Source: an uncultured Blautia sp. (lineage in GTDB: Bacteria > Bacillota > Clostridia > Lachnospirales > Lachnospiraceae). From it: 30,783 bases of DNA. The stretch is taken from positions 1 to 30,783 of the forward strand of contig CAKROW010000029.1 of assembly GCA_934373235.1 (NCBI GenBank), read 5' to 3'. Under the pieces are notes generated by a model. It worked only from the letters and a program-made list of their open reading frames with translations. It had not been told where the DNA came from and ran no database searches. Within the stretch, counting starts at the first letter, position 1. The number at the start of each line of letters is the position of its first letter. Positions 16,232 to 23,094 of the stretch are shown here, piece after piece. The position numbers were made by a program, and so were the translations under genes.

Positions 16232-19126
16232 TTACCATATTGCATAGGTAAATGTACTGTCTTCATCTGTCATATATTGTTTCAGAATGTCGCTGTTTTC
16301 TATGCCTGTGCGTATCTTCTGCTGCTCCGGATCAGAATCATCAGTATAGTTATACTGTATAGTCCATTCCTGTCCATTCTCCTTATTCCCCGGATAAAAA
16401 CAGATATATTCTCCAGCCATACGGTTTCCCGGATAAATTTTGAGCCATATATCTTTCCTTATCCAGTCAGTGTCCTTCAGAAGCTCCTCTGTATCTGACA
16501 CGGTCTGTTTTCCATACTCTTTTGCAGTGTTTCTGTTCAGGCACACACTGATCTCATTCATATATGCAGACGAATCTTCCTGCGCCCCGGCATCCTCATT
16601 GATATATCTAAGGAGTGATTTAAGCTCCTGCAGACATACAGATTCCGGTGCATAGCGTGTCTTTTCCTCACTGGCAGAGCTTTCCAGTTCTCCTTCCCGG
16701 GAACTGTAACGTACCTCTGACAACTGATACCGGCTAAGAGGACTGCTGGTCTGTTCCTCCAACATTGCCATGAATTTCAGAAGAGGAAGATCTTCTTTTC
16801 CAAAAGGTTCTCCCTCATTCCAGAGATTTTCTTCAAACTCCAGATCCTCTCCCTGTTTTTCTTTATCCACCTTCACAGAAGATAATTCATATCCCCATAC
16901 ACTTAAAGCAACTTTATCTCCCTCTGCCTTCTGCTCCCAGTTTTTCAGCTCATTTCTGCTGTCCTCCACGCCTGTACTTACGGCAGAATCACAGACATAT
17001 TTCAGTTTAATGCCATCAGAATCATCAACCTTAAGGCTCCAGTCCCAGTTTCCGAAATCCTCCTCACTGTTTGCTGAAGAAAGTTTGATATCCGTACTGT
17101 TCACACCTTCTGTAAGCTTATTAAGAAGTGTTTTGCTCACATCCTTTTGAGCGGTTTTGATCACGAACTTATTTCTGCCCTCAGAAGATATTCCAAACGC
17201 ATAGGGTATCTCCAGTGTATCCAGACGCTGTTTCAGATCATAAACTGTCTCCAGCCAGTTGCCGTCTCCTTTGTTTTTCATCTCCTGGGCTGTTTCACTG
17301 CTTTCATATTCTGCACAGACAGATGGGCCTTTGATATCCCCTTCCCTGCACTGGTACTTTCCCCACATGTCGCTTTTGGTTTCCCACTCCGGAGAAAGTG
17401 TATTCAGTACCTGATAAGTCTCACTTAGCTGAGAACCCTTCCACAGATTTTTCCATCTGTCATCATCAGAAAACAGAAGATTATAGTAAGTAGTCCAGTC
17501 ACCGTCAACATCTGTACAGAATGTATAATTCTGAAGTTCCGGATAACATGGATCTGTTGTAAACCACATAAAGCTGTCTGTTATACCCGTCCCTGGTTTC
17601 AGGTAGTCTGCCAGCTCTTTTTTTATCCGCTTTGCCGCATCTTCTGAGATCTTTACTTCCACATATCCAACTGCTTCATCCGGATCCACCCCGAGGTCAT
17701 CCGGAAGATCATACTCCACCGGCAGCTTACCCATTTTCTTTTTTGCGGAAAGGATCTCATCTTCTTTCAAAGTACTTCTTGCAATATCCAGCGTTCCATC
17801 ATCATTTCTCCGGATCACAGTAAGTGCCTTTCTTCTGGCCGCTGCCACAGTCTCCGTAAGATACTCTTCCACATATTCTCCAGTGCTCAGTGTCTGCATA
17901 TCTTCACTGTCATCTGCCTGTTTCTTCTCAAAAAAATCCAGAGGAGTCTCAATCTCCACTCCATCTTCCTGCTCTGTAAAAAGATAGTTGTCTTTTCCAA
18001 GTGTATAATCCAGTCTTTTCCTGAGCAGTCTGATATCATTTTCGTAATCCTGGCTTCCCACATTATCATAAGGTGCCAGAAGAACCTTCGCAGTTTCTTT
18101 TCCATGGAATTTGAAATACGCCTCATGATTTCTGTAATAATTCCATCCAAAAAAGGCCCCTGCACCCAGAATACACACTGCACAGCTTACTCCCAGAAAT
18201 ATCAGGTTCTTTTTTCCCGCAGGCTTTTTTTCCTTTGGCGTCAGAATGGGATTCAGCTCCCCGAGAAGCTCCCCGACAGACTGATACCTGTTTTCCCTGT
18301 GAAGGCTCAGGCCCTTTTTCAGGATACGTTCCAGTCTGGGATCAATATGGATACCTCTCTGGGATGGCATAAGAAGCTTCTCATTCATTGCCCTGGCTGT
18401 TGCACTGATGGGTTTTTCCCCGGTAATACCACGGTAAAGCACCGCGCACAGAGCATACACATCTGTCCACGGTCCCTGTTCACTGTTGGAATACTGTTCC
18501 AGCGGCGCATAGCCATTTTTCAGCTCAATGGTGTAGGTAGCATTATCCATATAGCTTCTGGCAGAACCAAAATCCAGCAGCTTCACACTGGTTTTTCCAT
18601 TCTCCGATTTCACCAGCTTAATGTTATCCGGGCTGATATCACGATGGATCACACCGTTTTTGTGAACTTTGTCCAATGTCTCCATAAGAGGCATGAGAAG
18701 GCGGAACATAGCCTCCGGCTGAACCTTTCCACGCTGTTCCAGATATCTGGACAGACTGATACCATCCACATATTCCATGACAATGTACGCTGTATTATTG
18801 GCCTCAAAATAATCCAGCACATGGACGATCCCCGGCTCTGCGGAAAAATCTCCCAGCCGCCTTGCTTCCTTCAGAAATTTAGCCTTGGCTTCACGAAAAT
18901 TTTCGTTCTCATTTTTGTCTGCCACAACAATTTCCCCACCCTGGCGTACCATAATATTCCGGTCAAAAAATTCCTTCACTGCCACATGGCGGTTCACTTT
19001 TTCATTGACTGCCTCGTAGGTGATTCCGAATCCACCCATTCCAAGCACACGGAGCACGTGGTATCTGCCATCCAGCATAGTATTTTCCGGCAGAAAATAA
19101 TCAAGTCTGCTGCTGTTCTCTTCCAT
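16232..19126 (-). CDS. Membrane Ser/Thr protein kinase with novel extracellular domain
   Basis: The 964-aa protein is a Hanks-type kinase anchored in the membrane. The kinase domain (22-290) is complete: Gly-loop GMGGFG (29-34), K51 in VAVKEF, E87, HRDISPDN (161-168), DFG (185-187) and GYAPLEQY as the APE element. A membrane segment (308-328) follows, then about 635 residues outside. There are no PASTA repeats, so it is not PrkC/PknB. The outside part holds AKVLLAP, then IRLLRKRLDY (365-374) and VEIETPL, a SecD P1-like pattern, and a second unit LKQRLDTLEIPYAFG (631-645) shared with the pseudokinase. It follows the 447-aa gene by 92 bases without a terminator and precedes the pseudokinase by 20 bases. 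Confidence 0.93.
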   Translation of the reverse strand: MEENSSRLDYFLPENTMLDGRYHVLRVLGMGGFGITYEAVNEKVNRHVAVKEFFDRNIMVRQGGEIVVADKNENENFREAKAKFLKEARRLGDFSAEPGIVHVLDYFEANNTAYIVMEYVDGISLSRYLEQRGKVQPEAMFRLLMPLMETLDKVHKNGVIHRDISPDNIKLVKSENGKTSVKLLDFGSARSYMDNATYTIELKNGYAPLEQYSNSEQGPWTDVYALCAVLYRGITGEKPISATARAMNEKLLMPSQRGIHIDPRLERILKKGLSLHRENRYQSVGELLGELNPILTPKEKKPAGKKNLIFLGVSCAVCILGAGAFFGWNYYRNHEAYFKFHGKETAKVLLAPYDNVGSQDYENDIRLLRKRLDYTLGKDNYLFTEQEDGVEIETPLDFFEKKQADDSEDMQTLSTGEYVEEYLTETVAAARRKALTVIRRNDDGTLDIARSTLKEDEILSAKKKMGKLPVEYDLPDDLGVDPDEAVGYVEVKISEDAAKRIKKELADYLKPGTGITDSFMWFTTDPCYPELQNYTFCTDVDGDWTTYYNLLFSDDDRWKNLWKGSQLSETYQVLNTLSPEWETKSDMWGKYQCREGDIKGPSVCAEYESSETAQEMKNKGDGNWLETVYDLKQRLDTLEIPYAFGISSEGRNKFVIKTAQKDVSKTLLNKLTEGVNSTDIKLSSANSEEDFGNWDWSLKVDDSDGIKLKYVCDSAVSTGVEDSRNELKNWEQKAEGDKVALSVWGYELSSVKVDKEKQGEDLEFEENLWNEGEPFGKEDLPLLKFMAMLEEQTSSPLSRYQLSEVRYSSREGELESSASEEKTRYAPESVCLQELKSLLRYINEDAGAQEDSSAYMNEISVCLNRNTAKEYGKQTVSDTEELLKDTDWIRKDIWLKIYPGNRMAGEYICFYPGNKENGQEWTIQYNYTDDSDPEQQKIRTGIENSDILKQYMTDEDSTFTYAIW

Positions 19127-19218
19127 CCTCTTCCCAATCTCTTTCTGTTACTGATACTACTGTACCAGCAAGCTGATTTTCCAAATAAACTCACACCTGG
19201 ATTTCTTATTTCCGGCTT

Positions 19219-20562
19219 TTATTTATGTAACAGTTTTTTCAGCTTCTGATCTTCACTTGAAGCTCCCTGATACATGTGATAAAGATAAAAATTCTTCTCC
19301 TCCATTGCACTTCTGGTAACACTCTCCATAAGATATTCCACACGGTCGTCAGCCATCAGGTACTGGATCAGAAACTGGTCAAAATCATCCTTTTCCCTTA
19401 ATTTTCCGTATCCGCACTCTGTAAGGATCTCATCCAGACGTTCCTTTGTAACTTCTCTCTGCCCCAGAAACAGGAGAAAACATATCAGTGTGGTCCTGTC
19501 TATATCCACAACGCCCTTGATGTAATTCCGGACGGATTTTTCCCCTGCACGGTTCTTCTGGTAGGACCTGCTGCTTCCTCCGTCTTCTGTAAGGGAATAT
19601 TCCAGATCCATCTGAAGCTCCCTCTCCTCTGCTTCCGCAACCCTTTTCAGGATCACTTCCTCATCTGACAGTCTTTCCCAGCCTTTCTCATAAGAACGTA
19701 TCGCTCCTGCAAGACTTGCCTTCTGTTCTGCGCTCATCTCACTTAAATTTCCCTCATAGCTTTCCAGGAGAATTTCCAGCCAGTCCATGGAAATATACCC
19801 AAAATAGAAATAATTAAAAGCATCATACAGGTTTCCAAAGGAAATCCCTGAATCCAAAAGTGCCTCCCGCACAGCATCCTGGTTTTCATAATGCCTGCGC
19901 ATCTTTACAACACTTTTCAGGATATTCAGATCCATTGCCGCCTGTTCCAGTCCAAAGCCGGTTTCTTTTGCACTTAAATATGCCTCCGCTTTTTCCTGGA
20001 TATAAGAACAGAGATATTTGCAGAAATAGTATCTGGCTTTTTCCCTTACCTGACAGAAATCGTTCCAGTTAAGTTCCATAAAACGAAGAAATTCTTCCTC
20101 CGTGCTGCTCTTTGCAAGCTCCTTATGAAGCCGTCTGGTCACTCTGGCAGTTTCCAATTCCTCACCCTTCCGGACGGAATTACTTTCCACATATTCCCTG
20201 AGTTCCCTGTACGTAACACTTCCATTCTGAAACCAGCGATCCTCTACCCCTCTTTCCTGCGCCATATTTTCACAGATCATTTCCAGGCGATTCCATTCCT
20301 CGTAGGACAGCCCGTTTCCAAAAGCATAGATCAGGCTGGCTTCAATGGGGTTTCTGGCATACAGGCTCTCACAGCCATTCTCCTGAAGCTTGCTGTCAAG
20401 CTGTTCCAGCGTCATATGTGTAACAAAACCTACCGCTATGATCCGATATCGCATGGGAATCTTTTTGATCTTTCGGGCATCCGGGCTCATACATTCCTTT
20501 AACATCTGAGCGGTATCTTTTTTCCTGAAATCTTCTATCATTTTTTCAAATACTGATGTCAT
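19219..20562 (-). CDS. 447-aa protein of unknown family, first gene before the kinase
   Basis: The family is not one I recognise. It is soluble and probably helical, with conserved blocks shared with its paralogue at 9396-10766: FEKMIEDFRKKDTA at the start, KIPMRYRIIAVGFVTHMTLEQL (about 33-54), YARNPIEASLI, YFGYISMDWLEILLESY, then GEKSVRNYIKG and DRTTLI, and the tail NFYLYHMYQGASSED. Conservation over the whole length argues for a folded partner protein rather than a fast-changing effector. Its start overlaps the 186-aa gene by 17 bases, which suggests translational coupling, and the active kinase follows, so it may be a substrate, adaptor or regulator of the kinase. Confidence 0.88.
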   Translation of the reverse strand: MTSVFEKMIEDFRKKDTAQMLKECMSPDARKIKKIPMRYRIIAVGFVTHMTLEQLDSKLQENGCESLYARNPIEASLIYAFGNGLSYEEWNRLEMICENMAQERGVEDRWFQNGSVTYRELREYVESNSVRKGEELETARVTRRLHKELAKSSTEEEFLRFMELNWNDFCQVREKARYYFCKYLCSYIQEKAEAYLSAKETGFGLEQAAMDLNILKSVVKMRRHYENQDAVREALLDSGISFGNLYDAFNYFYFGYISMDWLEILLESYEGNLSEMSAEQKASLAGAIRSYEKGWERLSDEEVILKRVAEAEERELQMDLEYSLTEDGGSSRSYQKNRAGEKSVRNYIKGVVDIDRTTLICFLLFLGQREVTKERLDEILTECGYGKLREKDDFDQFLIQYLMADDRVEYLMESVTRSAMEEKNFYLYHMYQGASSEDQKLKKLLHK

Positions 20563-21106
20563 TCTCTATTTCCCTTTCATACTCTCTGTATTCCTGGCGT
20601 ACCTTTTCCCGTATGATCTCCGGCACACTTCCATTGTCCATAGCATCAAATATATCGTAATCCTGGGCGATCACCCGGTTCATTTCACCGATCCTGCGTA
20701 TCAGTTCTTCCTCCCAGCCGCTGCGCAGCGGAATTTTTCCCTCAAGAAAAACCGGCGCAAGGCTGTATCTCATATTTCCGGAAAAACTTTTGTTACGCCT
20801 GTCCGCGTACCAGCCCATAAGCTTGCCTGCTCTCACAGCCTGTTCCCATATGCTCTTCTGGGCAAGCCAGATCTGTCTGGAACCTGCTGCAATACGGAGC
20901 CTGTAACATATCTTCTTTCCTTTTTCTGCCTGAAGAGGAACCTGAAACATGATATTGCCCTGCTGATGGTCCACAATGATATCACCTGCTCCTGCCTTTC
21001 TGAGACATTCTGCTGCCTGCTCTGTCCATACTTCTGTATGCCGGCGGTTCTCCTCCCCTGCTTTTGTAAAATACTGCTTCAGCAGTTCTATATCTTTATC
21101 TTTCAT
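20546..21106 (-). CDS. 186-aa protein of unknown function, head of the kinase operon
   Basis: No family is recognised. The protein opens with a charged helix (MKDKDIELLKQYFTKAGEEN), then has alternating beta-type segments (GDIIVDHQQGNIMFQVPL, then KICYRLRIA), an aromatic stretch QIWLAQKSIWEQAV, and ends in the helical, very charged tail VRQEYREYEREIEND. There is no signal or membrane segment. The ATG at 21106 has AAGGAG 8 bases upstream; an ATG at 21139 lies before this site and is disfavoured. It overlaps the next gene by 17 bases. Its leader carries an 8-bp inverted repeat that touches the ribosome binding site. Confidence 0.8.
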   Translation of the reverse strand: MKDKDIELLKQYFTKAGEENRRHTEVWTEQAAECLRKAGAGDIIVDHQQGNIMFQVPLQAEKGKKICYRLRIAAGSRQIWLAQKSIWEQAVRAGKLMGWYADRRNKSFSGNMRYSLAPVFLEGKIPLRSGWEEELIRRIGEMNRVIAQDYDIFDAMDNGSVPEIIREKVRQEYREYEREIENDISI

Positions 21107-21108
21107 CC

Positions 21109-21179
21109 TGCACGCTCCTTTTTTGTGGTATATTACCATCCATTATCTTCTGTTTTAACTATAACAGATACAGCGTGCA
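21109..21179 (-). promoter_or_regulatory. Inverted repeat in the leader of the 186-aa gene
   Basis: AGCGTGCA (21172-21179) and TGCACGCT (21109-21116) are perfect 8-bp complements. The downstream arm abuts the start codon and overlaps the AAGGAG ribosome binding site (21115-21120), so pairing of the arms in the mRNA would limit translation of the first gene of the kinase operon. Confidence 0.4.
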
Positions 21180-21187
21180 CTTTTGTT

Positions 21188-21430
21188 TTACAGTTTCAGA
21201 AGTTCCAGTTTCTTTTCCCTGGTAAGCTGTTTGATGTGGTATTCCCTGCTCATGGCTTCCTCCTTTGTGGCAAAACCCTCAAAGTACACCAGCTTCACAG
21301 GTCTTTTTGCTCTTGTATATTTTGCTCCGGCTCTGCCCTCATTGTGGGCCTTCATCCGCCTGGAAAGACAGTTGGTCCACCCTGTATAAAGTGTCCCGTC
21401 CGCACATTCCACCATATAAGTATAATTCAA
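21188..21430 (-). CDS. GIY-YIG nuclease-like protein, UPF0213 (YhbQ/YazA type)
   Basis: The 80-aa product is a single GIY-YIG domain: NYTYMVECADGTLYTGWT (the Y-T-Y / Y-T-G core), R in LSRRM-AHN, KYTRAKRPVKLVY, and the conserved E in the helix TKEEAMSREYHIKQL. Members are small proteins thought to act on nucleic acids; their cellular role is not settled. Start: a TTG at 21428-21430 has GGGGAG at 21438-21443 with good spacing and begins exactly where family members begin. An ATG at 21481 would add 17 residues without family support. It is on the same strand as the kinase genes, 81 bases upstream, but the link is probably only positional. Confidence 0.85.
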   Translation of the reverse strand: MNYTYMVECADGTLYTGWTNCLSRRMKAHNEGRAGAKYTRAKRPVKLVYFEGFATKEEAMSREYHIKQLTREKKLELLKL

Positions 21431-21462
21431 TAATTTTCTCCCCGATATTGAAAATTCTATGT

Positions 21463-21527
21463 AAAGAACGGCTGCCGGCATATTAACTCAGCCTCCGTTC
21501 TTTTTTCTATGAAAAAGCAGCCGGCAT
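21463..21527 (+). terminator. Plus-strand terminator-like hairpin with nearby GCnGCCGGCAT repeats
   Basis: AAAGAACGG (21463-21471) and CCGTTCTTT (21495-21503) form a 9-bp stem followed on the plus strand by TTTTTT, a good terminator shape. No plus-strand gene precedes it for many kilobases, so it may block antisense transcription running out of the kinase island. Its loop contains GCTGCCGGCAT (21471-21481), repeated as GCAGCCGGCAT at 21517-21527. Confidence 0.45.
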
Positions 21528-21545
21528 GATAACTGGTATACTCTC

Positions 21546-21597
21546 AAAAATATAAAGCAGGCAGGGACTCCGGCTGCGGATTTTCCCTCCTGCTTTA
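21546..21597 (-). terminator. Intrinsic terminator after scrB
   Basis: The arms 21553-21567 and 21584-21597 form a stem of about 14 bp (TAAAGCAGG...CCTGCTTTA at the base), followed on the minus strand by a T-run (A-run at 21546-21550). It lies about 50 bases after the scrB stop codon and closes the sucrose operon. Confidence 0.8.
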
Positions 21598-21647
21598 TTA
21601 TACGGTTTCTGTATTGTTTTGTGAATGGGATATTGAAGTGTTTCCCA

Positions 21648-23078
21648 TTATTTCGTGACAGTCATTTTTTCCATGTCATAGATCATGCCTGAGAATTTAT
21701 CTCCCTCCACCTTTACAGTCTGTCCGGCTGTTTCCGGATAATATCTGGTAGAAAAAACAACTTCTCCATGATTGATAAAAATTTCTGCTGCGGATGTATC
21801 CGCCAGGATACGCACAGATTTAAGCTCTCCTGACGGAATGTGGGCTTTCCGCACTTTGCGGCCTGCGCCGGCTGTTTCGGACAGGCTTAAGGCCACAACT
21901 CCATTTTCATGATCCAGAAAAAGATTATTTCCAAGGCTGATCCTGCACCTGCTGCCCCCGAAAGTGATCTCTCCGTCAAAAGGCCCTTTTACAGACACCT
22001 GGGATTTCTCCTCATCAATGGCTGTACGATCCCTGCGAAGGCTGTCCAGCTCTTCTGCCGGATACTGATACAGCATTCCGTTCTTATATGTCACTTCTCT
22101 TGGGACTGTCAGGCAATGCTGCCAGCCTTCCTGTTTTGCAGTGGGATTTGTATACTCTTTGTCAGCATCCGGCATACCCATCCAGCCGATAAGGATTCTT
22201 CTTCCCTTCTCATCCTGAAAGGTCTGCGGTGCATAGAAATCAAATCCCATGTCCCATTCCCGGAACTCTTTTTTATCTGTTTTTTTATCCTTCAGGATAA
22301 AATACCCTGACTGATAGATATTCTGGTACCTGAACTCTTCACTTTCCAGTCCCTGGGGAGAAACTGAAAGGATTTCTTTGTCTCCAAGTTCAAAATAATC
22401 CGGACACTCCCACATATATCCAAAAGCATCTTCCGTTGTCAGTTCTCTCTCAAACTGCCATGTCTTCATATCCTCTGAACTGTAAAAAAGCACAGCTCCT
22501 TTATCACCTTTTTTGCGTCCTCCAAGAACCATGTGATATTTTTCATCCTGCTTCCAGACCTTGGGATCACGGATATGGCAGGTAAAATCTTCCGGATAAT
22601 CTTTATAAAAAATGGATACTTCCTTATCTCCAAAATGGATGCCATCCTCACTCTCCACGTGGAGAGTGCTGGCCTGGCGTCCGTTGTTTATGTAATCATA
22701 ATCTCCGTCCATCTTCACATTTCCGGAAAAGAAAAGATGAAGCTTATCTTTTTCCGGCACTGCACAGCCGGAATATACACCGTGACAATCATAGATGCTG
22801 TCCGGCAGAAGCGGCACTCCCTCATATCTCCAGTTGATCATATCCTCGCTTGAATAATGTCCCCAGAATTTCAACCCGCCAAATGCGTCAAAAGGGGAAT
22901 ACTGGAAAAACACATGATATCTGCCTTTGTAATAGCATAATCCATTGGGATCATTAAGCCATCCTGTGGGAGGCATCAGATGATGTGTGAGACGGTATTT
23001 CCTGAGAAAATGATCTGTCTGTGCAGCTTCCTCTGCTTTTCTTACCTGATCTGCAAGCACCTTTGTCAATGCACTCAT
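21648..23078 (-). CDS. scrB: Sucrose-6-phosphate hydrolase (GH32)
   Basis: This enzyme splits sucrose-6-phosphate, delivered by the PTS, into glucose-6-phosphate and fructose in the cytoplasm. The 476-aa protein has the GH32 marks: GWLNDPNG (39-46) with nucleophile D43, FSGN (117-120), RDP (170-172) with D171, and ECPD (224-227) with acid/base E224. A beta-sandwich C-terminus follows (from about 345). There is no signal peptide, which fits an intracellular substrate. GAGGAGG lies ahead of the ATG. It follows scrA by 16 bases and is the last gene of the operon; no fructokinase gene is present in the window. Confidence 0.95.
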   Translation of the reverse strand: MSALTKVLADQVRKAEEAAQTDHFLRKYRLTHHLMPPTGWLNDPNGLCYYKGRYHVFFQYSPFDAFGGLKFWGHYSSEDMINWRYEGVPLLPDSIYDCHGVYSGCAVPEKDKLHLFFSGNVKMDGDYDYINNGRQASTLHVESEDGIHFGDKEVSIFYKDYPEDFTCHIRDPKVWKQDEKYHMVLGGRKKGDKGAVLFYSSEDMKTWQFERELTTEDAFGYMWECPDYFELGDKEILSVSPQGLESEEFRYQNIYQSGYFILKDKKTDKKEFREWDMGFDFYAPQTFQDEKGRRILIGWMGMPDADKEYTNPTAKQEGWQHCLTVPREVTYKNGMLYQYPAEELDSLRRDRTAIDEEKSQVSVKGPFDGEITFGGSRCRISLGNNLFLDHENGVVALSLSETAGAGRKVRKAHIPSGELKSVRILADTSAAEIFINHGEVVFSTRYYPETAGQTVKVEGDKFSGMIYDMEKMTVTK

Positions 23079-23094
23079 CTCTTCTTCCTCCTCG

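Noticed and set aside
16232..19126. Housekeeping PrkC/PknB kinase
   Set aside because: No PASTA repeats outside, and no adjacent PP2C phosphatase, rsgA or rpe genes as in that locus.
18104..19249. Frame of 381 codons antisense to the kinase
   Set aside because: It is the mirror of a conserved kinase domain; length comes from codon bias of the real gene.
8766..21430. CRISPR-Cas, toxin-antitoxin or classic defence island
   Set aside because: There are no CRISPR repeats, no cas genes and no recognised toxin-antitoxin pair; the single PD-(D/E)XK protein is not enough for such a call.
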